Below, piece after piece: positions 49,103 through 57,726 of a stretch of DNA of 64,000 nucleotides. The DNA is from JBLWXV01 sp048267245. Its GTDB lineage: Bacteria; Bdellovibrionota; Bacteriovoracia; Bacteriovoracales; Bacteriovoracaceae. The first letter of the stretch is position 1, and each line of letters begins with the position of its first letter. The notes under the pieces were generated by a model, which saw only the letters and a program-made list of their open reading frames with translations, was not told the origin of the DNA and ran no database searches. A program made the translations under genes and the position numbers. The stretch spans positions 930,001 through 994,000 of the forward strand of contig JBLWXV010000002.1 in NCBI GenBank assembly GCA_048267245.1. The letters are read 5' to 3'.

Positions 49103-50298
49103 GGTTTGCTCAGCTTCTCCTCGCTGTAGCTATTAGCTTGCTGCTTGCGAGTTGCTCAGGGACGAAGGTACGCGTCTTTCACTACAATATTAAAGAACTC
49201 TCGAGCGAAAAAATCCTCACCGACGATCCTCAGTTTGAAGCGGTGAGGGAAGTGCTCGCCATGCGCGATTTTGATATTCTCTCAGTGAATGAGATTCAGT
49301 ACGATCTTCCAGGTGTTCCTCGCAAGGAGTTTAAAACGACCGGCGAGAACCTCAAGCTCTTTGCTAAGAAAATGAAAATGGGTCTTCAAGATTGGAATCA
49401 AAGTTTCAATGTCGCAAACACTGGTCAAAAGGCCAAGCGCCTAAAGAATGGCAACTATCCAGACAACCCAGCTCTCGCTGCTCACCGCGCCCTTGCAGAT
49501 CAAGTAAATTTTGGCGTCTTTCCAGCGCAATACTCTACTGGGATGCTCACCAGGTATCCGATTAAGTCTGAGCTAGTCATTAGGGAACTTGAGTGGAAGC
49601 GCTTTAACCCGAATGCTGCACTAGAAGATTTTCGCGCCGGTGATGGCAAGGCGCTGCCAGATGATATGGCCCTTTTTGATAAGAATTTTAGTGATGTCAT
49701 CCTTGATATTGATGGACGCGACCTGCATGTGATTCTTCTTCACGCAGTTCCAAGCTATCATTTTGGAAATCCAAAAAGTTCAAACTATGAGAGAAATCGC
49801 GATCAACTGCGCTTTCTCGAGTGGTATGTGACTGGTAAGACTGACTTTGAAACACCACTGAGCGAAGTTAAGCCCCTTGAAGAGGGAAGTCTCTACATCA
49901 TTGTGGGGGATCTCAATGCCAGTTATCACGATGAGAAGAGCCCTGGAGGGCAGGTGCTGCGCCGACTGGCGACAGTATCGAACATGTGGATGAAGAAGCC
50001 TCACTACACTAACGAGGGAAATGGCTACTCTAATACTCCCTTTCGCTTGATGCTCGACTATCTCTTTGTGAGTCCTCAAATCAAAGTTAAGCAAGGGGGG
50101 ATTCTCTATTCGAGCGCTCCTAGAAGACAGCTTGGCTGTGAGGGGCAAAAGTCAATGAACCTGCCCGGTGCTCAAGAGGTTGTGGTGAGCTATGAAGAAA
50201 AGGGTAAGACCTGCCAGGCCATAGTCACTAAGCTCGACCACAGACTAAAGGTCGCTAGCGACCATTTTCCCATCTGGGCCGAGCTCGAACTGCCTTAA
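49099..50298 (+). CDS. Endonuclease/exonuclease/phosphatase-family lipoprotein
   Basis: 399 residues. The N-terminus LLLAVAISLLLASC is a lipoprotein signal with lipobox LASC. The rest is an EEP (DNase I-like) fold: VFHYNIKELSSEK near 25, the metal-binding Glu in ILSVNEIQYD, VILLHAVPSYHF, the catalytic-type Asp/Asn in IVGDLNASYHDE near 270, YLFVSPQI, and SDHFPIWAELEL at the end, so active-site residues are present. It would cut phosphodiester or phosphomonoester bonds outside the cytoplasm. The start is GTG in GTGTGA, GGAGG just before. Confidence 0.85.
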   Translation: MRFAQLLLAVAISLLLASCSGTKVRVFHYNIKELSSEKILTDDPQFEAVREVLAMRDFDILSVNEIQYDLPGVPRKEFKTTGENLKLFAKKMKMGLQDWNQSFNVANTGQKAKRLKNGNYPDNPALAAHRALADQVNFGVFPAQYSTGMLTRYPIKSELVIRELEWKRFNPNAALEDFRAGDGKALPDDMALFDKNFSDVILDIDGRDLHVILLHAVPSYHFGNPKSSNYERNRDQLRFLEWYVTGKTDFETPLSEVKPLEEGSLYIIVGDLNASYHDEKSPGGQVLRRLATVSNMWMKKPHYTNEGNGYSNTPFRLMLDYLFVSPQIKVKQGGILYSSAPRRQLGCEGQKSMNLPGAQEVVVSYEEKGKTCQAIVTKLDHRLKVASDHFPIWAELELP

Positions 50299-50681
50299 GC
50301 TGCGCGACTAAAATCAAGGGCGCTCTCGCGCTCTTCTTGGGCCTCTAGGCTTAAGCGCGCCCAGGGCATACTCTCAAGACGTTTTTTCTCGATGGGCTCT
50401 TCGGTATCTTCACAGATGCCGTAGGTGCCTTGTTCGATTCGCTCGAGGGCATATTCAATTTCTCTTAGTCGCTCAAGTTCGCGCGAGCGCAATCCAATAG
50501 AAACATTTTGAATCAATGTCTGGCTTGCAATGTCTCCATCCTCGAGGCTCTCCTCGGGAACGATCATTAACTCTTCGCGATCAAGCGAGCGCATGTGCCC
50601 TAGCAATTCTTCCTTCATACTGAGAAGCTTATGCTTTTGGGAGTCGATAAATTTTTTTCCAAATAGCTGGGCCGAATTCAT
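50295..50681 (-). CDS. TraR/DksA-like protein lacking the zinc finger
   Basis: About 128 residues. A helical N-terminus and coiled coil (RELERLREIEYALERIEQGTYGICEDTEEPIEKKRLESMPWARLSLEAQEERE) match the DksA/TraR layout, with acidic residues at the coil tip (EDGDIAS). Of the four zinc cysteines only the first (GIC) remains. Such members may still enter the RNA polymerase secondary channel. I use the ATG at 50681, seven bases after AAGGAGA. The gene is convergent with the EEP lipoprotein, overlapping by four bases. Confidence 0.85.
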   Translation of the reverse strand: MNSAQLFGKKFIDSQKHKLLSMKEELLGHMRSLDREELMIVPEESLEDGDIASQTLIQNVSIGLRSRELERLREIEYALERIEQGTYGICEDTEEPIEKKRLESMPWARLSLEAQEERESALDFSRAA

Positions 50682-51008
50682 GAGACGTTCTCCTTTGCGC
50701 ATCGGTGCCTGCAGTTATTCTATCGATTTTCTCATCAACAAAAACCACAGACGAAGGAATGCCCAGAGATTTACTAACAAAGTCATTTATTTCCACACTT
50801 TAGTGGTGAAAGCTTGATTTAACTTTAGTTAGTGCGCGCAGCTCAAATAGTGGTCAAATACTGGATTTTCTGGCCCATTTTTATGACAAGCCTCCCTAAA
50901 TCACTGTAATTACAATTTTAAACTCCATGATTCTTTTACATGACCCCTTGGGGGCAAAAGGGGTTAGGTGATAAGGATTTGAACACACTTTTGACCCTGG
51001 GGCCGACT
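50682..51008. other. 327-bp intergenic region with a leader hairpin
   Basis: No gene is seen. It should carry the promoter of the DksA-like gene on the left and of the secreted-protein gene on the right. CCCCTT and AAGGGG arms (50944-50963) form a short hairpin about 45 bases before the ATG at 51009, flanked by a G-rich loop. Nothing else stands out. Confidence 0.45.
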
Positions 51009-51809
51009 ATGAACATGAAGCGCACACACATTCCTCTCATCGCTATGGCGATTGGACTATCTCTTAATACTTACGGACAAGATCTTGTTCGCAAGGAGAC
51101 ATGTGCCAGAGCTGACTCTACTGAAGAATTTGTCATGCAGGGTGATTATCACTGGAATATGAGTTTAGAAGATATCCTTGCTAAGGAAGCTGAGATTAGG
51201 GCCTCCGGCAAGCGACTCAAGGGGCGCGCCTTTGTAAATGAAAGCGGACAGGCGGTGATGCCAATTGAGATTTATGGCCAGGGAGAAAAGCATGTCGTTC
51301 TCAGCGATCGATTTATTTCAAGTATCACTAAGCAAGTTGAAAAAGCATTTGAGCGCGGCTATGTGAACGCTCTTATCTTTCCAGATATGGGGCACTCACA
51401 TCTCTTTATCCCAAAAGCCTTTTACGAGTCTGAGCTTGCTCACTTGGGATCAAAGAATTTCGATATCCTTTATCAAAAAGTTTTTGATAATCCTGAAACA
51501 AAAGTTCTCTATCACACCGCCGAACAGCTGCAAATGGTTGACGAGAATAAAGAGCCAATTAACGATCGCACTCTTCAGTGGCGCTTCTATACCAGAAATA
51601 TTCTGGGCGATCTCGCCGCTCGAGGTTCAATTGATCTCATCCACCAAGCTGATCACTCCCACAATACCGCCAGAGATTACAAGAATGATGAGTATCGCTA
51701 CTGGGGTGCTGGCTTTAATATTTCAACCAGCAAAAATGGTTGTTTTAGTTACAAAGTAGGCAAAGAGACCTATTATTACGATCTCAGTTTTCAAGATTTG
51801 CCCTATTAA
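51009..51809 (+). CDS. Secreted protein of unknown function with metal-ligand-like His
   Basis: About 267 residues with a signal peptide (IPLIAMAIGLSLNTYG-Q). The mature part has MGHSHLFIPKAFYESEL and LIHQADHSHN, two H-rich patches that could bind metal, two Cys near the ends (KETCARA, KNGCFSY), and conserved-looking aromatic residues. I do not recognise a family. The ATG at 51009 directly precedes the signal; an in-frame ATG at 50940 would add 23 residues and lacks support. The globin gene begins four bases after its stop. Confidence 0.74.
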   Translation: MNMKRTHIPLIAMAIGLSLNTYGQDLVRKETCARADSTEEFVMQGDYHWNMSLEDILAKEAEIRASGKRLKGRAFVNESGQAVMPIEIYGQGEKHVVLSDRFISSITKQVEKAFERGYVNALIFPDMGHSHLFIPKAFYESELAHLGSKNFDILYQKVFDNPETKVLYHTAEQLQMVDENKEPINDRTLQWRFYTRNILGDLAARGSIDLIHQADHSHNTARDYKNDEYRYWGAGFNISTSKNGCFSYKVGKETYYYDLSFQDLPY

Positions 51810-51812
51810 AAT

Positions 51813-52232
51813 ATGTTCGAACAAATTAAATCAGCGCTTCAAAAGCTTAAGCCTCGCCCTAGGACTCCCTATGAAAAGTTGGGGGGAGAGCGAGGCTTGC
51901 ACCAATTGGTCGATGAATTCTACCGAGTGATGGATACTGCACCCGAAGTAAAGCGCTGCCGCGATCTACATCGCGATTCACTTCATGAAGCCAATGAAAA
52001 GCTCTTTATGTTTCTCTCTGGCTGGTTGGGAGGGCCAAACCTCTATATCGAACGTTTCGGACATCCTCGCATGAGAAAGCGCCACTTTCCCTTTGTCATC
52101 ACTGCCATTGAGCGCGATGAGTGGCTTTGGTGCATGAAGAAAGCCTTAGAAGTTCATCCCAGCAAAGATAAATTTAAGACAGAGCTCTTTGAGAGTTTTA
52201 AGGCCTTTGCAGAACACATGAGAAACCATTAA
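51813..52232 (+). CDS. Group II truncated haemoglobin
   Basis: 139 residues of the truncated 2/2 haemoglobin family, group II (TrHbO). YEKLGGERGLHQLVDEFYRVMD covers the A-B helices with the CD1/B10 aromatic positions, FLSGWLGGPNLYIERFGHPRMRKRHFPF holds the GGP motif, the proximal His F8 and the group II signature, and WLWCMKKAL has the Trp at G8. It binds haem and probably oxygen or nitric oxide, in a protective or sensing role. It follows the upstream gene by four bases. Confidence 0.94.
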   Translation: MFEQIKSALQKLKPRPRTPYEKLGGERGLHQLVDEFYRVMDTAPEVKRCRDLHRDSLHEANEKLFMFLSGWLGGPNLYIERFGHPRMRKRHFPFVITAIERDEWLWCMKKALEVHPSKDKFKTELFESFKAFAEHMRNH

Positions 52233-52268
52233 ACTATACTTCATTACTATATTATGAGGAGTATAACC

Positions 52269-52652
52269 ATGATGGTTGATTGGGGTAGTCTGTTTTTAAG
52301 AGTTTCATTTCCACTGACAATGATTGTTGCCCATGGCTGGGGCAAAATGATGATGTTGTTTGCCGACGGTCCAATTCAATTTGCTGATCCTATTGGTGTG
52401 GGGCAGACCACGAGCTTGGTCCTTGCTGTCTTAGGTGAGGTAGTATGTCCATTTCTAATGCTCATTGGTCTTCGCACCCGCTGGGTCGCTATTCCAGCGA
52501 TTATTACTATGGCCGTGGCCGCCTTTATCATTCACGGAAGTGATCCATTTGCTAAGAAAGAGATGGCGCTCATCTATCTCTTTGGTTTTATCGGGATCTT
52601 CCTCGTTGGCTCAGGCAAGTTTAGTCTCGATAAGATGCTCTCTAAAAACTAA
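52269..52652 (+). CDS. DoxX-family membrane protein
   Basis: About 127 residues with four TM helices. SLFLRVSFPLTMIVAHGWGKMMMLFADG, LVLAVLGEVVCPFLMLIGLRTRWVAIPAIITM and the closing FIGIFLVGSGKFSLDKML follow the DoxX layout. Members associate with terminal oxidases or redox-stress systems. The ATG at 52269 is eight bases after GAGGAG; an ATG five codons earlier overlaps that site. It lies 36 bp after the truncated haemoglobin stop and may share its transcript. Confidence 0.88.
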   Translation: MMVDWGSLFLRVSFPLTMIVAHGWGKMMMLFADGPIQFADPIGVGQTTSLVLAVLGEVVCPFLMLIGLRTRWVAIPAIITMAVAAFIIHGSDPFAKKEMALIYLFGFIGIFLVGSGKFSLDKMLSKN

Positions 52653-52712
52653 AACACTCAAGTTATCTATACTACTTTTTTAGCTCTTCTATTCCGATAG
52701 GTTAGACATCAT

Positions 52713-54704
52713 ATGCCAGCAAGAATAGAAGAGCTCGTCTTAGAGCCATTCAAAAATTATCTTCTTATTGATCACATCGTTGATGGTGGGATGGGGGCAA
52801 TTTATCGCGCCCGCTTTCTTGACGAGTCTATGTCAAAACTTGTCACTATTAAAATGATTAAGAAGAAGTTCTCTCAAGACGAGCAATTTAAAAAGCTCTT
52901 CATGAATGAAATTCGAGTGACCTTTCCACTCATTCATCCAAATATTGCCCAGACCTATGAGTATGGAGAATTCGAGGGAAAACTCTTTACAGTGATGGAG
53001 TACGTTGACGGGCGCAATCTTAAAGAATATCTGGTCAGGCTGAGGGCCTTAAAATTCGCTTTTCCAGTCGAAGTGAGTATTTTTATCACTGCTGAAGTCT
53101 GTAAAGGACTGAGTTATGCCCATAGTATGAGAGATCAGCTCACAGGCAAGCCTCTCAATATCATTCACCGGGATATTTCACCTCAAAATATTATGCTCAC
53201 ATTTGATGGCTCAGTTAAAGTCATCGACTTTGGTATTGCTAAGGCCGATACCAATGAGGACAAGACTAAGACAGGTGTCATTAAGGGAAAGCTCTCCTAT
53301 CTCGCACCAGAGTACTTAACAGGGGAAGGTCTTGATCCTCGCTACGATCAATTTGCGACCGGTATTGTTTTGTGGGAGATGCTCTGTGGAAGACAACTCT
53401 TCACAGGTGAGACGGATATGGACAAGATGGTTAAAATCCACGCTTGTAAAATCCCAAGACCATCTAGTATCAATCCACGTGTTCCAGCAGACCTTGATCG
53501 CATCGTTCAGAAGGCATTGTCTCGAAATCCTGACAATCGCTTTGAGGATATGGAGCAATTTAACCGCGCTCTGGTTCGCAGTCTCTACGCCAATTTTCCA
53601 AATTTCTCACCAACTGACTTATCAAAATTTGGACCAAAGCTTTTTGCAAGAGAGATAGCTGAAGATCAGAAGATCTATCAAATGATTTCTGCTCCAGGCT
53701 TTATGGATGACATCATTTCAAAACTTCCCTCAGAGGTAAGGGATTCCATAGGTCCCCAAGAGTCTGTATCAGAGTATGTGACTCAATCAGATGAGACAAA
53801 GGAACAAATGGCAAGTTTTGAAGCTCCGCCAGCTGTTCCTCTACCAACTGAAGAGGGTGATGAAGAAGTCCCAGAGCAAGTACCGGCACAGAAATTAAAG
53901 AATAAGAATGAAACTCGAACTGTTGCAGCTAATGAAGCTGATCTTAAAAACCAACTCTCTGAGCTTGTGGATGAAGACGAAGACGAAGACGAATATGAAG
54001 ATGAAGACGAAGAAATTGTCCCCATCTACAAAAATCCCATCTTTATCGGCGCTGCTCTGGTCTTAATTCTTTTGATTGGTTATTTTCAATTTAGCTCTAA
54101 GCCCAATCAAAGAGAGGGCGGAGTGGTTTTTGAAAAAAATGAAAGCCCTCGCAACCAAGAAGCGCAAGTACAAACGGCCACACCAGTTGCCACATCCAGT
54201 ACTAAGAAAGTAGACTCCGGAATTATTAAAGTCTCAAATCTAGATTTAGTGGCCGAGAGATTCTTTGTAAATGGAGAGCTTCAAGACGTTGGATACTTTC
54301 GCGAAGTAAAGGTTCCAGTTGGGCAAGAGCTTATCATTAGAGTCGAAAAAGAGAATTACGCCACTCACGTAGAAGCAGTGACTCTCACTGCGGAAAATCC
54401 AGTTTATGAAATGATCATTCCTCAGCGTCCCGCTCTGAGCTTTGGATATTTAACAACTCCTGGTGATTGTGCCAAGGGGAAGATTTTCTTTGAACTCTTT
54501 TCAGAGAGTCGGGTTGAAGACCTTCCTCTCAAACTCTATCAGTCGCGAATCGCATTTCCACTTGATCGAAATGCAGAAGGTTATACGGTTCCAACAGAAT
54601 ACGATATTCAAGTTAGACTTGAGGGAGATGTGAGTCGCCGAGTGGTCAAACTTCAATTTAAGGGTGACTTTGATCAAGTCAATTTGTGTGAGCTTCTTAA
54701 ATGA
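52713..54704 (+). CDS. Transmembrane Ser/Thr protein kinase with PEGA-like C-terminal domain
   Basis: 663 residues. Kinase domain about 12-285: Gly loop VDGGMGAIYRARF, Lys in VTIKMIKK near 46-49, catalytic loop IIHRDISPQNIML near 151, VIDFGIAKA near 171 and KLSYLAPEYLTG near 193, so it is probably active (HRDI with Ser-Pro in place of K-x-x-N's Lys-Pro). A Glu/Asp run (about 420-435) precedes one TM helix (about 441-460). Outside is a PEGA-like beta domain near 510-570 and a C-terminal domain. It could transmit envelope signals to cytoplasmic targets. Its stop overlaps the next ATG (ATGA). Confidence 0.92.
   Translation: MPARIEELVLEPFKNYLLIDHIVDGGMGAIYRARFLDESMSKLVTIKMIKKKFSQDEQFKKLFMNEIRVTFPLIHPNIAQTYEYGEFEGKLFTVMEYVDGRNLKEYLVRLRALKFAFPVEVSIFITAEVCKGLSYAHSMRDQLTGKPLNIIHRDISPQNIMLTFDGSVKVIDFGIAKADTNEDKTKTGVIKGKLSYLAPEYLTGEGLDPRYDQFATGIVLWEMLCGRQLFTGETDMDKMVKIHACKIPRPSSINPRVPADLDRIVQKALSRNPDNRFEDMEQFNRALVRSLYANFPNFSPTDLSKFGPKLFAREIAEDQKIYQMISAPGFMDDIISKLPSEVRDSIGPQESVSEYVTQSDETKEQMASFEAPPAVPLPTEEGDEEVPEQVPAQKLKNKNETRTVAANEADLKNQLSELVDEDEDEDEYEDEDEEIVPIYKNPIFIGAALVLILLIGYFQFSSKPNQREGGVVFEKNESPRNQEAQVQTATPVATSSTKKVDSGIIKVSNLDLVAERFFVNGELQDVGYFREVKVPVGQELIIRVEKENYATHVEAVTLTAENPVYEMIIPQRPALSFGYLTTPGDCAKGKIFFELFSESRVEDLPLKLYQSRIAFPLDRNAEGYTVPTEYDIQVRLEGDVSRRVVKLQFKGDFDQVNLCELLK
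53971..54013 (+). repeat. GAAGAC-type tandem repeat in the kinase gene
   Basis: About seven six-base units, variants of GAAGAC, code for alternating Glu and Asp just before the transmembrane helix. Slippage by one unit would keep the frame and only change linker length. Confidence 0.7.
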
Positions 54705-55345
54705 AAATTAAGCTTGCGGTAAGCTCTTGCCTGCTTGGCGAAAAAGTGCGCTACGATGGCGGGCATAAAGAGTTAGAGACTCTTACTCGCGAATTAAGTT
54801 CGAAATTCGATCTCGTCTCAATCTGCCCTGAAATGTTGATGGGGCTCGGAGTACCCAGGGAGCCCATCTATGCGCGCGAAAGTGAGAGTGGCCAGCTTGA
54901 ATTAAAGGCCAGAAGTGATGAGCAGGACCTAAGCATTTTGGCCCAAGAGACTTATCACAATAAAATTCAAAATGAATTAAAAGACATTGTTGGATATATC
55001 TTTAAGTCTCGTTCACCCTCATGTGCGCTTAGAGCACTTTCATTTAATCCAGGAGAGAGGGAAGTGAGTGGATTCTTCGCCCACAATATTTGCAATGATT
55101 ACCCTTACTTGGTTGTGGTAGATGAAACAGACTTACAAAGTAATGTTGGAATGCTCTCGTTTGTGGTTAAAGTCTTGATTAAGGCGAGGGAGATAGACTC
55201 CAAGTGGGCCTATCTTTTTGAGCAAGTAGACTCTGTTCATAGTGAGAATTTCTTTGCACCTAGCAATTTACTTAAAAGTACAAATTTTCCAGACCTTACA
55301 GAGTTCAATTGGCTTAGACTATTGGCCAATCGCCTGTCTTCTTGA
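54701..55345 (+). CDS. DUF523-domain protein
   Basis: 214 residues. KLAVSSCLLGEKVRYDGGHKE at the start, SICPEMLMGLGVPREPI near 46 and YIFKSRSPSCALRAL near 105 are the signature blocks of DUF523. The Cys residues at the three sites are conserved in the family and may hold a metal or cluster. The last 60 residues vary. The ATG overlaps the kinase stop by four bases, so they are co-translated; its end overlaps the convergent lipoprotein gene by 27 bp. Confidence 0.88.
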   Translation: MKIKLAVSSCLLGEKVRYDGGHKELETLTRELSSKFDLVSICPEMLMGLGVPREPIYARESESGQLELKARSDEQDLSILAQETYHNKIQNELKDIVGYIFKSRSPSCALRALSFNPGEREVSGFFAHNICNDYPYLVVVDETDLQSNVGMLSFVVKVLIKAREIDSKWAYLFEQVDSVHSENFFAPSNLLKSTNFPDLTEFNWLRLLANRLSS

Positions 55346-56773
55346 CCAAAAGTAGAAGGCGTCCATCATCATCTTTCCCGCCATGAATGTAGAGACGGCC
55401 TTGAGCATGCCCACTTTAGGATCAGCGCTCATACATATCTGATGATTCATGACCAACCCAAGTTGAATATTGATAGGAACATAGAGAACATCAAGCATGC
55501 GGTGGAAAGTGTAGCGGTCTGTAGCTGAGCTGTACCCGAGTGAGAGTGGGCCCATAGATTGTTGATACTCCTGTTGCGCCATGGCCTCTAAGAACATCTC
55601 TTGTCCGGCCTCAATATCAAGTTCGGCTGGATCAATATTTTGAATTTCTTCTAGAGTCATCGCTACAGTGTTGCCTTGTTCATCTTTCTTACTAAAGAGC
55701 GCTAACATTTCCTTTTCATATTTCTCAAAGAGTCCTTCTTTATCCATAATTTGGTAGAGCTCAGAGAGAATCTTAGCCGCCCCGGGATCATCTTTCATGG
55801 CTTCAATTTCTTTTAGCTTCTCTTCGCTCTTTTCTCCAAAGAGTGTATTAAAGACTGGTCCATAAGCCGCAGATATAAGTGCGTCTTCACTTGCAGCGAC
55901 AGCAAATGTTAAGGGAAGGCGGTGAAGCCAAGGTTTGAGATTAGGGTTTGAGAAGATATACTTTCCATTGATATGGCCAAAGAGCGAGGCCCAAAAGAGA
56001 GTCCACCCAAGTTCTCCATACCACCTACCATCTTTTTCTCGGTCCCAATTGATAAATGAGTATGTCGCGACGGCGCTACCTACAGAGCCCATTGTGAAGG
56101 CGCGAGTGAGAAGCTTGGCTTGCTCGGGAGTGGTTGTGGAAATGCTTTTGTTGCTACATTTAAGACTTAGGGATCGATAGATTTTTCCCTCTTCGTAGGC
56201 AGCTTTAAAAGCACCCCATTTGGCCCTGGTTTCATCAGATGTGGTTTTAGAGAGTTGGTTGTAGTGAGCTATTTCACGTTTATCGATATAATTTGTAATT
56301 TTCTTTTCTAGCTTTCTAAAATTTTTTACCCAGCGGTTCTTTGAAACCTTGTACTCTGGCGAGAGAACTTCTGGAAGTTCTTTTAGGATTTTCTCGCGTT
56401 CATCGCCTCTTGATCTAGCAAATTGAACATAGCTAAAGAGGCGCTCTCCCTTTTTCTCATCTGTTGGCAACTCTGGAAGGACCTGCTTTATCAGGCTTGC
56501 CTCCACCCCATCAACTTCGCTCTCCCGAATGAGATAGCGGTACTTTTCTATTAAGTTCTTAGAAAGAAGCTGTGAACCCAGATAATCCTCTAATATGCTC
56601 TCTGCCTCTGTGGGAACGTAGGGGACCTCCACAACCTGTGCGGCCAGTCCGGCACAACTTCCATTAAAGACGAAGCTTGCGGGGAGCCTCTGCGCTTTAT
56701 CGGGCCTTCTAAATGTGGCGCAGGAACTGAGGAGAAGGCAGGCCGTAAGTGTGGTGGAAGTTAAGAATTTCAT
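55319..56773 (-). CDS. Large lipoprotein of unknown function
   Basis: 484 residues with a lipoprotein signal (LTACLLLSSC, lipobox LSSC). An all-helical charged region (about 55-220) leads to a hydrophobic middle (GSVGSAVATYSFINWD, WTLFWASLFGHINGKYIF) and a C-terminal hydrophobic region (LDVLYVPINIQLGLVMNHQIC, ending AFYFWSRRQAIGQ). That mix suggests association with the outer or inner membrane. No family is recognised. A single gene; the ribosome site is weak. Confidence 0.74.
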   Translation of the reverse strand: MKFLTSTTLTACLLLSSCATFRRPDKAQRLPASFVFNGSCAGLAAQVVEVPYVPTEAESILEDYLGSQLLSKNLIEKYRYLIRESEVDGVEASLIKQVLPELPTDEKKGERLFSYVQFARSRGDEREKILKELPEVLSPEYKVSKNRWVKNFRKLEKKITNYIDKREIAHYNQLSKTTSDETRAKWGAFKAAYEEGKIYRSLSLKCSNKSISTTTPEQAKLLTRAFTMGSVGSAVATYSFINWDREKDGRWYGELGWTLFWASLFGHINGKYIFSNPNLKPWLHRLPLTFAVAASEDALISAAYGPVFNTLFGEKSEEKLKEIEAMKDDPGAAKILSELYQIMDKEGLFEKYEKEMLALFSKKDEQGNTVAMTLEEIQNIDPAELDIEAGQEMFLEAMAQQEYQQSMGPLSLGYSSATDRYTFHRMLDVLYVPINIQLGLVMNHQICMSADPKVGMLKAVSTFMAGKMMMDAFYFWSRRQAIGQ

Positions 56774-56898
56774 AAAGCGCTGATCGGTTGGTTGAGCTTA
56801 TAACTCAAATAAAACCTCAATTTTTATTCATATTCTTACCATTTAAGTCGATATGGTCCTTATCCAGACTATTTTTACTCATGAAGAAGGAGATCATC

Positions 56899-57144
56899 AT
56901 GAAATTATGGACACTTATCGCTCTTGCAGGTCTTATCTCTATTAGCTGTGCTAGCCACGATCAAAAAAATGCTGAGCGAGACATTGCCTCTGCACAAGTG
57001 CCAGAGTGTGTGATTGAAAAGCACCACAATAAGGATTGGTACCGCGTGAGCGTTTACGGCAAGCCCTACAATGACTATTGGTATTCATCTAAGAAAGTTG
57101 ACGCTCTTAAAGAAGAGCTTGCTGCCGCTGGTCGTTGTCAGTAA
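56899..57144 (+). CDS. Small lipoprotein
   Basis: 81 residues beginning with a lipoprotein signal (LWTLIALAGLISISC, lipobox SISC). The mature part is short: ECVIEKHHNKDWYRVSVYGKPYNDYWYSSKKVDALKEELAAAGRCQ, with two further Cys that may pair. It looks like a compact SPOR-like or YggL-like unit, but no family is certain. AAGGAG lies seven bases before the ATG. The in-frame region upstream (from 56788) would put the lipobox 50 residues in and is rejected. A strong terminator hairpin follows. Confidence 0.75.
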   Translation: MKLWTLIALAGLISISCASHDQKNAERDIASAQVPECVIEKHHNKDWYRVSVYGKPYNDYWYSSKKVDALKEELAAAGRCQ

Positions 57145-57161
57145 AACAAACAATTTCTAAC

Positions 57162-57189
57162 AATCCCTAGGGCGGCCGTCCTAGGGATT
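57162..57189 (+). terminator. Hairpin terminator after the small lipoprotein gene
   Basis: AATCCCTAGG and CCTAGGGATT are perfect 10-base arms around GCGGCCGT, 17 bases after the stop. T's in TTTCC follow. The stem is strong, but the T-run is short. Confidence 0.75.
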
Positions 57190-57267
57190 TCCAACCCTTT
57201 TACTCGCCTGACATAATTCTCTAGATCTACAATTTAGACAATTCAACTCCCACTCAAGGAGAGAGGT

Positions 57268-57726
57268 ATGAGTAAGTTACTACTTTTAATGATGATGGCC
57301 CTCACACTTGGAAGTGTGCACGCTGGTGATTACGGCGATGACCTTCCTCCAAATGATCCCGGTCATCGCGATCCTGATACATACGTGGCGCGCGTTCATG
57401 GGCAAGTAAATTTTGGTCCATACATTAATTGTGAAATCACTAATAATGAGCCTTACTCTCACTACCAGATTTTGCACTACAACTACCAAATTAGTTACGT
57501 CGATCAGTGGAATCAAGTGAGGGTTGGATATCACCAGTTGGCCTGTGGCTTTGGCTGTGATGTCGCTCCCTACAGAACTGTGAGACTCAGTGGACCGCGC
57601 AATGGAGTAAATGTCATTGGTGCTCGCTGTAGTGCAACTGTGAGAGTCTACGATTACTCGCAAGGCCCAGGTGATGGCGATTACCCAATTCTCTCAGGTG
57701 GCGCCGACATCAATCAGCTCAACTAG
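57268..57726 (+). CDS. Secreted protein of unknown function
   Basis: 152 residues with a signal peptide (LLLLMMMALTLGSVHA-G). The mature protein is rich in Tyr, Asp and Gly and has four Cys (INCEIT, LACGFGCDV, GARCSATV) that could form two disulphides, with a beta-sandwich-like rhythm. No family is recognised. AAGGAGAG precedes the ATG. Its last eight bases overlap the convergent hydrolase gene. Confidence 0.72.
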   Translation: MSKLLLLMMMALTLGSVHAGDYGDDLPPNDPGHRDPDTYVARVHGQVNFGPYINCEITNNEPYSHYQILHYNYQISYVDQWNQVRVGYHQLACGFGCDVAPYRTVRLSGPRNGVNVIGARCSATVRVYDYSQGPGDGDYPILSGGADINQLN

